A DNA stretch of 64,000 bases from Paracoccus sp. (in: a-proteobacteria) (GCF_030538495.1 NZ_JAUNTW010000007.1:38583-102582), one strand, 5' to 3'. Counted from the stretch's first letter, positions 20,406 through 28,540 are shown. Notes: a model not told the origin generated them from the sequence alone. Numbers and translations are program-made.

Positions 20406-21437
20406 TCAGGCGTTTTCTTCGGCGCTGCCTTGCGGCAGATCGCTGGCATAAATGTCAGTCCACAATTCGCTTTCGGCCGGTTCCGGGCTTTCCTTGGCGA
20501 ATTCGGCGGAATCGTTCACGATGTCCTTGATTTCCTTATCGATGGCCTTCAGGTCATCTTCGGATGCATGGCCACCGTCCAGCAACATGGTGCGCACATG
20601 CTCGATGGCGTCGCGTTCGTCGCGCATCTTTTGCACCTCTTCGCGGGTGCGGTATTTCGCCGGGTCCGACATGGAATGGCCGCGATACCGATAGGTCATC
20701 ACTTCGAGGATATACGGCCCCTTGCCCGCGCGGCAATGGGCGACGGCCTTTTCACCGGCGGCCTTGACGGCCAGCACGTCCATGCCATCGACGCGTTCGC
20801 CGGGGATGCCGAACGCCTCACCCCGACCATAAAGCGTCGTGGATTTGGTCGAACGGGTCATGCTGGTTCCCATGGCGTATTGGTTGTTTTCAATAACGAA
20901 AACAACGGGCAGTTCCCACAGCTCAGCCATGTTATAGGTTTCGTAAACTTGGCCCTGGTTCGCCGCGCCGTCCCCGAAATAGGTAAACGTCACATTGTCA
21001 TTGCCCAGATATTTATCGGCAAAGGCCAGCCCCGCGCCCAGCGGAACCTGCGCCGCGACGATGCCATGCCCGCCATAAAAATGCTTTTCGCGGCTGAACA
21101 TATGCATCGAGCCGCCCTTACCCTTGGAATAGCCGCCTTCGCGACCGGTCAGTTCGGCCATCACGCCGCGCGCGGACATGCCGCAGGCCAGCATATGCCC
21201 GTGGTCGCGGTAACTGGTGATGCGTTTGTCGCCTTCTTTGGCGCAGGCTTCCAGACCGACGACAACGGCCTCTTGCCCGATATACAGGTGACAGAACCCG
21301 CCGATCAGGCCCATGCCGTAAAGTTGCCCTGCCTTTTCCTCGAACCGGCGGATCAGCAGCATGTCGCGGTAATATTTCAGCAATTCGTCTTTCGACACAT
21401 TGGACGGTGCGTCTTGCGCAGCGGGCTTGCGGGCCAT
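20406..21437 (-). CDS. pdhA: Pyruvate dehydrogenase E1 component, alpha subunit
   Basis: Thiamine-diphosphate-binding E1 alpha (343 aa). The TPP motif [17 protein letters not shown] is present, as is the conserved region [16 protein letters not shown] that holds phospho-loop residues in eukaryotic relatives. The start at 21437 gives [12 protein letters not shown]; the longer frame would pass through a likely operator (21461-21482). First gene of the pdh cluster, about 100 bp behind ftsB on the same strand. Confidence 0.97.
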   Translation of the reverse strand: MARKPAAQDAPSNVSKDELLKYYRDMLLIRRFEEKAGQLYGMGLIGGFCHLYIGQEAVVVGLEACAKEGDKRITSYRDHGHMLACGMSARGVMAELTGREGGYSKGKGGSMHMFSREKHFYGGHGIVAAQVPLGAGLAFADKYLGNDNVTFTYFGDGAANQGQVYETYNMAELWELPVVFVIENNQYAMGTSMTRSTKSTTLYGRGEAFGIPGERVDGMDVLAVKAAGEKAVAHCRAGKGPYILEVMTYRYRGHSMSDPAKYRTREEVQKMRDERDAIEHVRTMLLDGGHASEDDLKAIDKEIKDIVNDSAEFAKESPEPAESELWTDIYASDLPQGSAEENA

Positions 21438-21460
21438 TCGGTATCCTCTCGCAGGCGGTC

Positions 21461-21482
21461 GATAGTTCAGCGTTAAACTATC
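21461..21482 (-). promoter_or_regulatory. Inverted repeat in the pdhA leader
   Basis: GATAGTT-N8-AACTATC, a perfect 7-bp inverted repeat 23 nt before the pdhA start codon. It could be an operator or an RNA hairpin next to the ribosome-binding site. No known factor is assigned. Confidence 0.35.
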
Positions 21483-21537
21483 ACTAGCGGATCGAAAAGC
21501 ATGGCGCAATGCCGGTTGCGCAACAGTATAATGACAG

Positions 21538-21831
21538 TCAGCGCAAGATTATTTCGTCGGCCCGGACCACGCCCAAAACGTCGCGCGCGCGTTCGTCCAG
21601 CAAATCCAGATCCAGATAATCATTCGACAGCCGCCGGGTCAGGTTTTGCATCCGCGCGACATCGGCCCGCAGGGCATCGCGCTGCGATTCCAGTTCGGCG
21701 GTTTCCGATTCAATCTGGATGCGCCGCAAAATGCCCGAAGGCCCCTGCACGGCGGCAAAGGCGAAATATAAACCCAGAGCCGCGACAATCACGACGAAGA
21801 CGGTCGAACCAATGGACAGGCGTTGCATCAT
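21538..21831 (-). CDS. ftsB: Septum formation initiator family protein (FtsB/DivIC)
   Basis: 97-aa bitopic membrane protein. It has an N-terminal transmembrane helix (about 8-26) followed by a coiled coil (about 30-75, IQIESETAELESQRDALRADVARMQ), then the FtsB-like end YLDLDLLDERARDVLGVVRADEIIL. FtsB links FtsQ and FtsL in the divisome. It sits 7 bp after rlmJ and ahead of pdhA; ftsB before pdhA is a common alphaproteobacterial order. Confidence 0.88.
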   Translation of the reverse strand: MMQRLSIGSTVFVVIVAALGLYFAFAAVQGPSGILRRIQIESETAELESQRDALRADVARMQNLTRRLSNDYLDLDLLDERARDVLGVVRADEIILR

Positions 21832-21838
21832 AGCGCAA

Positions 21839-22642
21839 TCATAGCCCAGAGGCGCGGGCAGGGGAATCCCCGGCGTGATCGCGGAATGTTTTTTCGATAT
21901 TCGCCGCCTGTTCGGCCAGACCATAGGGCGCGTTCAAAATCCACATCCCCGATCCGACCATGGCGTGACCCGGCCGGGCGGGGGCGAAGCAGACTTCGGA
22001 CCGCAGGGCGTCGTGATCCGACAGCGCGGCCAGCATCGGTTCGTGGCGGTTGTCGGTCAAAATCGGATACCACAGCGCAATCACGCCGACATTCCATTTT
22101 CGCGCAATCTGGCCGATCTGCTTTGGAATCGTTGCATAATCGGCCTTCACCTCATAACTGGGGTCGATCAGCAGCAGGCCCCGGCGCGGGGTCGGCGGAC
22201 AAACGGCCTGCGCCATGTCGAACCCGTCGCGGTGATGCACGGTCGCAAATCCGGCCACCTGCATCAGCGCCTGATGCTCTGCCGGATGCAGTTCGGCCAG
22301 ATGCGCGCGATCATCGGGGCGCAGAAAATGCGCGGCAATCAGCGGCGATCCGGGGTAAACATCGGCGCCGCGGCTGGTTCGGATCGCGGACAGCGCCCGC
22401 ATCAGCGGATGATCCGTCGCCAGCCAGTGTTCCGCCATGGCGCGGGTGATGCCCGCCGCCGCCTCACCGGTTTTCAGCGATTCGGGGGCGCTCAGGCGAT
22501 ACAGCCCCCGCCCGGAATGGGTTTCCAGATAGGTTAACGGTTTGTCCTTGGCCGTCATGTAATCCATGGCCGCCGCCAGCAGCGCATGTTTGTGCAGATC
22601 GGCCAGATTCCCGGCGTGATAGGCGTGTTGATAACTCAGCAT
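21839..22642 (-). CDS. rlmJ: 23S rRNA (adenine(2030)-N6)-methyltransferase RlmJ
   Basis: SAM-dependent rRNA methyltransferase (267 aa). It begins MLSYQHAYHAGNLADLHKHALL, the family signature, and has the catalytic motif DPSYEVK. The start at 22642 is preceded by TTAGGAACAACC; a longer frame reaching 22969 would be read through the hairpin array and is rejected. It is the first protein gene after the array, 46 bp from its last hairpin, on the same strand. Confidence 0.94.
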   Translation of the reverse strand: MLSYQHAYHAGNLADLHKHALLAAAMDYMTAKDKPLTYLETHSGRGLYRLSAPESLKTGEAAAGITRAMAEHWLATDHPLMRALSAIRTSRGADVYPGSPLIAAHFLRPDDRAHLAELHPAEHQALMQVAGFATVHHRDGFDMAQAVCPPTPRRGLLLIDPSYEVKADYATIPKQIGQIARKWNVGVIALWYPILTDNRHEPMLAALSDHDALRSEVCFAPARPGHAMVGSGMWILNAPYGLAEQAANIEKTFRDHAGDSPARASGL

Positions 22643-22688
22643 GGTTGTTCCTAACCCCAATGCCTGCCGCGCGCCAAGCAAGAAAGTT

Positions 22689-22765
22689 GCGGCGGCACCA
22701 AAATTGGGAGGAGGAAGGAGGTGCCGCCGCATAACGCCAGCCCAAGGGAGGAGGGAGGGCCGCGT
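22689..22765 (-). ncRNA. CcsR/cuckoo-like sRNA unit 6 (two hairpins)
   Basis: Two hairpins, read on the minus strand. The first (22734-22765) has an imperfect stem, GCCC/GGGC extended by ACGC/GCGT. The second (22689-22730) has a perfect 11-bp stem GCGGCGGCACC / GGTGCCGCCGC with a 20-nt loop. Both loops contain CCTCCTCCC (22746-22754 and 22706-22714). The second stem is followed by CTTTCTT. Last unit of the array, 46 nt before rlmJ. Confidence 0.8.
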
Positions 22766-22770
22766 ATAAA

Positions 22771-22831
22771 TCGCGGTGCCAGCCGGAGGGAAGGCCGTTA
22801 CCGCGACGCTGGCAGGGAGGAGGGCCAGCGT
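22771..22831 (-). ncRNA. CcsR/cuckoo-like sRNA unit 5 (two hairpins, one degenerate loop)
   Basis: First hairpin 22806-22831: perfect 8-bp stem ACGCTGGC / GCCAGCGT with CCTCCTCCC in the loop (22815-22823). Second hairpin 22771-22806: perfect outer stem TCGCGGT / ACCGCGA, but the loop motif is degraded (GGAGGGAAGG on the plus strand instead of GGGAGGAGG). The only unit whose second loop has lost the motif. Transcribed as minus strand by analogy with the neighbouring units. Confidence 0.72.
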
Positions 22832-22862
22832 ATCAAACTGCCGCATCGCGCGGCGAATGGGG

Positions 22863-22931
22863 CGCGGCGACCCCAGGGAGGAGGAGGGGGTCGCCGCGAA
22901 ACGCAGGCCCAAGGGAGGAGGGGGGCCGCGT
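22863..22931 (-). ncRNA. CcsR/cuckoo-like sRNA unit 4 (two hairpins)
   Basis: First hairpin 22901-22931: GGCCC/GGGCC plus ACGC/GCGT with one bulged base. Second hairpin 22863-22898: perfect 12-bp stem CGCGGCGACCCC / GGGGTCGCCGCG. Both loops contain CCTCCTCCC on the minus strand (22913-22921 and 22876-22884). Confidence 0.82.
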
Positions 22932-22937
22932 ATAGGG

Positions 22938-23003
22938 TGCGGTGCAGGCCGGGAGGAGGAAGGCCCCACCGCATACGCCAGCAGGGAGGAGGGGCTGGCG
23001 TAT
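22938..23003 (-). ncRNA. CcsR/cuckoo-like sRNA unit 3 (two hairpins)
   Basis: First hairpin 22973-23003: perfect 10-bp stem ATACGCCAGC / GCTGGCGTAT. Second hairpin 22938-22973: TGCGGTG/CACCGCA plus GGCC/GGCC around a small internal loop. Exact CCTCCTCCC in both loops (22984-22992 and 22951-22959). The hairpins abut directly. Confidence 0.82.
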
Positions 23004-23037
23004 CCGTGTGCCGCAAAACAGGGCGGCTATGTCTTTG

Positions 23038-23110
23038 GCGGCGACCCCAAGGGAGGAGGTCAGGGGCCGCCGCAAGCAGCCAGAACCAAAGGGAGGAGGA
23101 CGGTTCCGGC
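23038..23110 (-). ncRNA. CcsR/cuckoo-like sRNA unit 2 (two hairpins)
   Basis: First hairpin 23079-23110: GAACC/GGTTC plus GCC/GGC around one mismatch. Second hairpin 23038-23073: GCGGCGACCCC paired with GGGGCCGCCGC, 10 of 11 pairs. Exact CCTCCTCCC in both loops (23091-23099 and 23051-23059). Confidence 0.82.
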
Positions 23111-23121
23111 GCTGTCTTTTG

Positions 23122-23185
23122 GGCGACACCCCCAAGGGAGGAGGAAGGGGTGTCGCCAGTCCCGCCCAAGGGAGGAGAGGGCGGG
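23122..23185 (-). ncRNA. CcsR/cuckoo-like sRNA unit 1 (two hairpins)
   Basis: First hairpin 23161-23185: perfect 7-bp stem CCCGCCC / GGGCGGG, with a loop motif one base short of consensus (GGGAGGAGA on the plus strand). Second hairpin 23122-23157: perfect 11-bp stem GGCGACACCCC / GGGGTGTCGCC with exact CCTCCTCCC (23136-23144). It starts 5 nt after the stop of the DUF1127 gene, so it is very likely cut from the same transcript, as reported for ccaF1-CcsR in R. sphaeroides. Confidence 0.84.
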
Positions 23186-23190
23186 TATTC

Positions 23191-23409
23191 TTATTTCGTC
23201 GAACCCCAGGCCGCTTCATGGGCCAAGCGCGTGATCATCGACCGGCTGATGCCCAGATCGTCCAGATCGCGTGCCGTCAGGGCATTCAATTCGCGAATGG
23301 TCTGATCATAGACAGCCCGCCGCGCGCGATTTTCCTGATACCGGCGGATCATATTCGTGAAACGCGAACGGATGCCTGCGGTGGTCTGTGCGTTTGCGGC
23401 AATTGCCAT
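23191..23409 (-). CDS. ccaF1: DUF1127 small protein, CcaF1-like
   Basis: 72-aa basic protein with a C-terminal DUF1127 (YjiS-like) domain, about residues 22-62 (YQENRARRAVYDQTIRELNALTARDLDDLGISRSMITRLAHEAAWG). In R. sphaeroides the homologous-looking CcaF1 is a small RNA-binding protein encoded directly ahead of the CcsR RNAs and affecting their maturation and turnover. Here the same order is seen, with the hairpin array beginning 5 nt after the stop. The start has AAAGGATAACGACC before it. The symbol rests on domain plus context, not on an alignment. Confidence 0.82.
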   Translation of the reverse strand: MAIAANAQTTAGIRSRFTNMIRRYQENRARRAVYDQTIRELNALTARDLDDLGISRSMITRLAHEAAWGSTK

Positions 23410-23767
23410 GGTCGTTATCCTTTGTTCTTGTTGGGGTGGGCGCGGTGGCCCCGTCAGCGATCTGCCCCGGTGGACGGTTCGCCTTTCTTGCCAACAATAT
23501 GCCCCCGATGCTGCGCCTGCACAATGATTGCGTTACCAATTCTGCTATGCAGCAAATGCATAACGGTTCCTGACCTATGTGACGCTTTGACACTGAAATA
23601 ATGACATAATATTTAACGTTGAATTACCTGTTTGCGGTAACTTTTAGACAGGTTTTGGCGCGTTTTCTGCCCATTTGGATAGGTATGATGTCTGGCTGGA
23701 CGGATTGGTTGAGCCTTGCCACAGCTTCGTTCATGATTGGCGAAAAGTTTCATGATTGGACCATCAC
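23410..23767. promoter_or_regulatory. Divergent control region between the DUF1127 gene and mrp
   Basis: 358 bp without a gene, AT-richer than the surroundings. It holds the inverted repeat CTGCTATGCAG (23542-23552), a CtrA-like site with one mismatch (TTAACGTTGAATTACC, 23613-23628), and a direct repeat TCATGATTGG just before mrp (23732 and 23750). No clear sigma-70 promoter was identified. Promoters for the DUF1127-sRNA transcript (minus) and mrp (plus) should lie here. RpoH-type control is reported for the R. sphaeroides locus but could not be confirmed by eye. Confidence 0.5.
23542..23552 (-). promoter_or_regulatory. CTGC-N3-GCAG inverted repeat upstream of the DUF1127 gene
   Basis: CTGCATAGCAG on the minus strand, flanked as TTGCTGCATAGCAGAATT, 132 nt before the DUF1127 start. 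The form CTGC-N3/4-GCAG has been described for PhaR sites in Paracoccus. Whether PhaR or another regulator binds here is unknown. Confidence 0.35.
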
Positions 23768-24823
23768 ATGACTGTCAGCCGCGAAGTTGTCCTTAGGGAA
23801 GTTTCGGATATCGCCTTGCCGCAGGGCGGCACCCTGGGGCAGGCGGACGTGATCCGCGCCCTGACCATCGACGGCACCACCGTGCGATTCGTGATCGAGG
23901 TCGCCAATGCCGACACCGCCCGCGCCATGGCCCCCGTCGAAACCGAGGCAAAACGCCGCATTGCCGCTTTGCCCGGCGTCGAACAGGTGCAGATCGTGCT
24001 GACGGCCCCCGCCGCCGCGCCGTCATCGTTGAAAATCGGCGGTCATGCCAAACCGCAGGCTGGCCCACAGGCGATTCCCGGCGTGCGCCACATCATCGCC
24101 ATCGGTTCGGGCAAAGGCGGCGTCGGCAAATCCACCGTAACGTCGAATCTGGCGGTCGCCTTGGCGCGTGCGGGGCAGCGGGTCGGGCTGCTGGACGCCG
24201 ACATTTACGGGCCGTCGCAGCCGCGCATGATGGGCGTCAGCGGTCGCCCCGAAAGCCAAGGTCAGCGGATTGAACCCCTGCGGGCGCATGGCGTCACCAT
24301 CATGTCGCTGGGCCTGATGCTGCACGAAGGCGAGGCCGTCGTCTGGCGCGGCCCCATGCTGATGGGCGCGTTGCAACAGATGCTGCAACAGGTGAACTGG
24401 GGCGAACTGGACGTGCTGCTGATCGACCTGCCGCCGGGGACGGGCGATGTGCAATTGTCGCTGTGCCAAAAAGCGCCGGTGACGGGCGCGGTGATCGTGT
24501 CCACGCCGCAGGACATCGCGCTGCTGGATGCGCGCCGGGCGATTGATATGTTCGGCAAGCTGAAAACGCCGGTGCTGGGGCTGATCGAAAACATGTCATC
24601 CTATCACTGCCCCAATTGCGGGCATGAGGCGCATCTGTTCGGCCATGGCGGCGTCGCGGATGAGGCCCGCAAACTGGGCGTGCCGTTCCTGGGCGAATTG
24701 CCGCTGGAATTAGAGGTGCGGATCGCCGGAGATTCCGGGCGTCCTGTGGCCTTGGGGTCGGGCGTGACGGCGGATGCCTATGGCCGGATCGCGGAACGGT
24801 TGGTGCGGGATGTGCTGACCTGA
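23768..24823 (+). CDS. mrp: Mrp/NBP35-family Fe-S carrier ATPase
   Basis: P-loop protein that carries and transfers [4Fe-4S] clusters (351 aa). It has an N-terminal DUF59/MIP18-like domain (about 1-85), then the deviant Walker [12 protein letters not shown] (about 113-123), [18 protein letters not shown], and the C-terminal cluster-binding CPNCG. The ATG at 23768 gives [12 protein letters not shown]; a TTG four codons upstream is less likely. It runs convergently into the next gene with only 4 bp between the stops. Confidence 0.95.
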   Translation: MTVSREVVLREVSDIALPQGGTLGQADVIRALTIDGTTVRFVIEVANADTARAMAPVETEAKRRIAALPGVEQVQIVLTAPAAAPSSLKIGGHAKPQAGPQAIPGVRHIIAIGSGKGGVGKSTVTSNLAVALARAGQRVGLLDADIYGPSQPRMMGVSGRPESQGQRIEPLRAHGVTIMSLGLMLHEGEAVVWRGPMLMGALQQMLQQVNWGELDVLLIDLPPGTGDVQLSLCQKAPVTGAVIVSTPQDIALLDARRAIDMFGKLKTPVLGLIENMSSYHCPNCGHEAHLFGHGGVADEARKLGVPFLGELPLELEVRIAGDSGRPVALGSGVTADAYGRIAERLVRDVLT

Positions 24824-24827
24824 TCGC

Positions 24828-26261
24828 TCAGGCATCCGCCGGGACGCGTCGGTCGCCAAACAGATCGGCCAGCACCGTCAGCCGGTCCAGATGATCCAAA
24901 GCCACGGCCAGATCGGTCGTGGTGCCGCAGATATGCAGGGATTCATCCATCATCCGGCGGGTCTGCGCGCGGATCGCCGCGTCATCCGGCGCGTCTGCGC
25001 AGCCCACGGCGGCCCGTGCGCAGTCAAAGGCCCCCGCCCGATCATCGCGCGCCGCCGCCGCGCGCCACCGGTCCAGAAGCTGCCGCGACATCCGCGACGG
25101 CAGCCGAACCGCGCGCCCATGCAGCCACGCCTGTTCGCGCGACATCTCGCCCACTGGCGGGGTCAGCGTCACCGCCCGCCGCAGCGCCCAGGCGGTGACT
25201 CCATCTGGAAAGGCAATCACGCCCAGCCGCGCCTGTTCGGGCGCGCTGATCCGGCTTGGCAGATCGTTGATGCGCGACAGCCAGTTTTGCCCGGTCGCGC
25301 GGGTCAGGCTGACCGCCGCGCGCAAGCGCAGCCCCGGCGGCGCGGTCGTGATGGGCATGTGCAGCCGGTCAACGATGCCGGCGACGGCCAGCCGCCGGAT
25401 CTGGTGCAGGTCCGGCGCGACGATGCGCGGCTGCGGCTGCCCCCGCCAGCCCCCCAGATTGGCCAGATGCAGCGCCGCGCAGGACCACAGCGTCGCGCCA
25501 ATCGCGATATGCAGATCGGGCGCATCGCCATCGTCCTGCAAGGCGGCCGCAAATGACCCATCAGGCCGCTGCGCATTCATCAGATGGGCCAGCAAAGGCG
25601 CAACATCATGGCCCGGATCGACCAGCCCGATACAAAAGATCATCCGCGCGAGGCTTAGCGTGCAGGCCCGTTCGACCGCCATCTGCGCCAGCCTCTGACA
25701 GGATTGCAGCATCTGCCCGACATTCGCCGCGTGCTGCAAGCGCGGCTGAATCGCGCCAAATTCATAAAACCGCATCAGCAGATCAGCATAAAACCGGCAA
25801 TAATCAGGGTCCGGATCGGCGGGCAAGGGGGCGGTCAGCGCCTGTTCCGCCATCTGGGGCAGATCGGTCGCATCGCCAAGCGCAAGACGCAGATACAGCG
25901 GTTGATCCATAGCCTCGCTCAGATGCTGGCAGGCCAGTTGCCAGCGGGGGTCATCATGGCAGATCGTGCGGCCCGCCAGCACCAGTTCGGGCCATGGGCG
26001 GTCGGTATCCCCCGCCAGAACACGCGCCGCCGCATCCCGAATCAGCGGCGCGGTCAGGCACCATGACGCCACGATTTGCAGCGATGACGGACGCCCCCGC
26101 AGCCCGGTCAGAACGGCGGCGACCTGTCCCACCTCGGCCATGGCGGTCAGAGCGTCGGGATCCAGCCCCTGCGGGTCATCAATATCGGTGATCTGTTGCT
26201 GCAGCCAGTCGATGCCACGCGCCGACAGCACATTGACCAAGCTATGATACGCCCCGTTCAC
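24828..26261 (-). CDS. Conserved protein of unknown function
   Basis: 477-aa soluble, Ala/Leu/Arg-rich, probably all-helical protein starting at GTG after AAGGATTAGGATTCAGAC. I do not recognise a catalytic motif. The segment LLAHLMNAQRPDGSFAAALQDDGDAPDLHIAIGATLW (about 228-265) resembles a repeat of alpha/alpha-toroid proteins (prenyltransferase/terpene cyclase-like folds), but only one such repeat is clear. It may correspond to a Rhodobacterales-specific DUF; not verified. It is divergent from prfC and convergent with mrp. Confidence 0.7.
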   Translation of the reverse strand: MNGAYHSLVNVLSARGIDWLQQQITDIDDPQGLDPDALTAMAEVGQVAAVLTGLRGRPSSLQIVASWCLTAPLIRDAAARVLAGDTDRPWPELVLAGRTICHDDPRWQLACQHLSEAMDQPLYLRLALGDATDLPQMAEQALTAPLPADPDPDYCRFYADLLMRFYEFGAIQPRLQHAANVGQMLQSCQRLAQMAVERACTLSLARMIFCIGLVDPGHDVAPLLAHLMNAQRPDGSFAAALQDDGDAPDLHIAIGATLWSCAALHLANLGGWRGQPQPRIVAPDLHQIRRLAVAGIVDRLHMPITTAPPGLRLRAAVSLTRATGQNWLSRINDLPSRISAPEQARLGVIAFPDGVTAWALRRAVTLTPPVGEMSREQAWLHGRAVRLPSRMSRQLLDRWRAAAARDDRAGAFDCARAAVGCADAPDDAAIRAQTRRMMDESLHICGTTTDLAVALDHLDRLTVLADLFGDRRVPADA

Positions 26262-26433
26262 GTCTGAATCCTAATCCTTTGTCCTGTTTATGTTGTTTTG
26301 CGTATCCGGGCCAAAATCAAGCATTTAAATATACAAGTATGATTCAAATGCGTCGCAAATGCGTGATATATTGCGCCAAATCGGCCCGGTTGAGCGATTG
26401 CGCCGGGGCGCGCGGCGGGTTAGACGGCGGGAT

Positions 26434-28029
26434 ATGACAAACCGCCCTGAACTTCCGCCCGAAATCGCCCGCCGCCGGACCTTTGCGATCATCTCGCATC
26501 CCGACGCCGGTAAAACAACGCTGACTGAAAAGTTTTTGCTGTATGGTGGCGCGATCCAGATGGCGGGTCAGGTCCGCGCCAAGGGCGAGGCGCGGCGCAC
26601 GCGGTCCGACTTTATGAAGATGGAACAGGATCGCGGGATTTCGGTCAGCGCGTCCGCGATGTCGTTTGATTTCGGCAATTACCGCTTTAATCTGGTGGAC
26701 ACGCCGGGTCACAGCGATTTTTCCGAAGACACCTATCGCACGCTGACCGCCGTTGATGCCGCCATTATGGTGATCGACGGGGCCAAGGGCGTGGAAAGCC
26801 AGACCCGCAAACTGTTCGAGGTGTGCCGTCTGCGCGATCTGCCGATCCTGACCTTCTGTAACAAAATGGACCGCGAAAGTCGCGATACATTTGAAATTAT
26901 TGATGAAATTCAGGAAAATCTGGCGATTGACGTGGCGCCCGCCAGTTGGCCCATCGGGATGGGGCGCGACTTTATCGGCTGTTACGACATGCTGCATGAC
27001 CGGTTGGAACTGATGGACCGCGCCGACCGCAATAAGGTGGCGGAATCGGTGAAAATCAGCGGTCTGGACGATCCGAAACTGGCCGATTACGTCCCCGCCG
27101 ATCTGCTGGACAAGCTGCGCGAAGATATTGAAATGGCGCGGGAATTGCTGCCGACCTTTGACCGGCAATCCTTTCTGGAAGGCCATATGACCCCGATCTG
27201 GTTCGGCAGCGCGATCAACAGCTTTGGCGTGCAGGAACTGATGACCGGGATCAGTGAATACGGCCCTCCGCCCCAGCCGCAAAACAGCGCCGAACGCGAC
27301 ATCGCCCCCGAAGAACGCGCCGTCACCGGTTTCGTGTTCAAGGTTCAGGCGAATATGGACCCCAAACACCGCGACCGGGTGGCCTTTGTGCGGCTGGCCT
27401 CGGGGCATTTTGAACGCGGCATGAAGCTGACCCATGTCCGCAGCAAAAAGCCGATGGCGGTGACGAACCCGGTTCTGTTTCTGGCCGCCGACCGCGAATT
27501 GGCGGATGAGGCATGGGCCGGCGACATCATCGGCATCCCGAACCACGGCCAGTTGCGCATCGGTGACGCCCTGACCGAAGGCGAAGGGCTGCGCTTCACC
27601 GGCATCCCCTCATTCGCGCCCGAATTGCTGCAAAGCGTGCGCGCCACCGACCCGATGAAGGCGAAACATCTGGAAAAAGCCCTGATGCAATTCGCCGAAG
27701 AAGGCGCGGCCAAGGTGTTCAAACCGATGATCGGGTCCGGTTTTATCGTCGGCGTCGTCGGCGCCCTGCAATTCGAGGTGCTGGCCAGCCGCATTGAACT
27801 GGAATACGGAATCCCGGTGCGATTTGAATCGTCGCAATTCACCAGTGCCCGTTGGATTTCCGGCCCCAAGGATGAGGTCGAAAAATTCGCCAACGTCAAC
27901 AAAGGCCATCTGGCGCAGGATCATGACGGCGATCTGGTCTATCTGACGCGGCTGCAATGGGACATCGACCGCGTGGAACGCGACCACCCGGAATTGAAAC
28001 TGACCGCGACCAAGGAAATGATGGTATAG
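26434..28029 (+). CDS. prfC: Peptide chain release factor 3
   Basis: Translational GTPase recycling RF1/RF2 from the ribosome (531 aa). It has G1 HPDAGKTT, the switch-II motif DTPGHSDFSEDTYR and NKMD as the guanine-recognition motif, followed by domains II and III typical of RF3. The start at 26434 gives MTNRPELPPEIARRRTFAIISHPDAGK; the longer frame adds an Arg-rich leader without homology. Confidence 0.96.
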   Translation: MTNRPELPPEIARRRTFAIISHPDAGKTTLTEKFLLYGGAIQMAGQVRAKGEARRTRSDFMKMEQDRGISVSASAMSFDFGNYRFNLVDTPGHSDFSEDTYRTLTAVDAAIMVIDGAKGVESQTRKLFEVCRLRDLPILTFCNKMDRESRDTFEIIDEIQENLAIDVAPASWPIGMGRDFIGCYDMLHDRLELMDRADRNKVAESVKISGLDDPKLADYVPADLLDKLREDIEMARELLPTFDRQSFLEGHMTPIWFGSAINSFGVQELMTGISEYGPPPQPQNSAERDIAPEERAVTGFVFKVQANMDPKHRDRVAFVRLASGHFERGMKLTHVRSKKPMAVTNPVLFLAADRELADEAWAGDIIGIPNHGQLRIGDALTEGEGLRFTGIPSFAPELLQSVRATDPMKAKHLEKALMQFAEEGAAKVFKPMIGSGFIVGVVGALQFEVLASRIELEYGIPVRFESSQFTSARWISGPKDEVEKFANVNKGHLAQDHDGDLVYLTRLQWDIDRVERDHPELKLTATKEMMV

Positions 28030-28084
28030 GATCACGCGACTGCGACAACTGGCGCACAGGGTCTGGGATGGCCTTGGTGTCGAG

Positions 28085-28540
28085 ATGTTGCGGGATGCCG
28101 TGAAATGGCTGGTCGGCATCGTCGGTATCGCGGCGCTGTCGGCGGTTTTGACGGGTGTTGGCACATTTACATGGCTGGAACGTGGCTGGAATTGGTTCGG
28201 CGCAACCAATGCCGTCAGCCAAGTGAACCAACGTCTGTCCCCGGACGCGGTCTATCGGCTGCCGTTCCATCACCGTGTGCAGCTGAGGGGTGGGCTGTTT
28301 CTCTCGGTGACGCCTTCCATGGGTGATGCCCGCGCCACCCTGACCGACGCCAGCGGGCGCGATCATAGCGGCGCTATCACGATGTCACGATCCTATTTCA
28401 TCGACGCCAAATGCGACAGGATCGGGGTTCATCTGATGCAACGCCCGGCCCGTGGCACGACCGAGGCGTTAATTCTTTACACCCAAGATCGACTGACAAC
28501 GGATGATTGCCGGGGCTTCTGGTCGCGGCTGTGGAACTAG
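28085..28540 (+). CDS. Hypothetical membrane-anchored protein
   Basis: 151 aa with one N-terminal hydrophobic helix (about 7-30, LVGIVGIAALSAVLTGVGTF) and a probably periplasmic remainder. Two cysteines (in AKCDRIG and DDCRGFW) could form a disulphide. No domain recognised. It lies 55 bp after prfC and is followed by a hairpin; it may be transcribed with prfC. Confidence 0.65.
   Translation: MLRDAVKWLVGIVGIAALSAVLTGVGTFTWLERGWNWFGATNAVSQVNQRLSPDAVYRLPFHHRVQLRGGLFLSVTPSMGDARATLTDASGRDHSGAITMSRSYFIDAKCDRIGVHLMQRPARGTTEALILYTQDRLTTDDCRGFWSRLWN

Noticed and set aside
17774..20530. 918-codon plus-strand frame opposite pdhC/pdhB
   Set aside because: Antisense of two unmistakable PDH genes; composition rich in His, Gly, Arg and Phe, as typical for such shadows.
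22689..23185. CRISPR array
   Set aside because: The conserved part is only about 9-11 bases, spacing varies from 30 to over 60, the intervening sequences pair with each other, and no cas genes are nearby.
22721..23305. Plus-strand open frames through the hairpin array
   Set aside because: They are Gly/Arg/Glu-rich readings of GGGAGGAGG repeats. The region is explained by paired stems and constant loops.
23613..23628. Fourth CtrA-like site TTAACGTTGAATTACC
   Set aside because: One mismatch to consensus, but 203 nt from the nearest minus-strand gene, unlike the 41-44 nt of the other three. Too weak to call.
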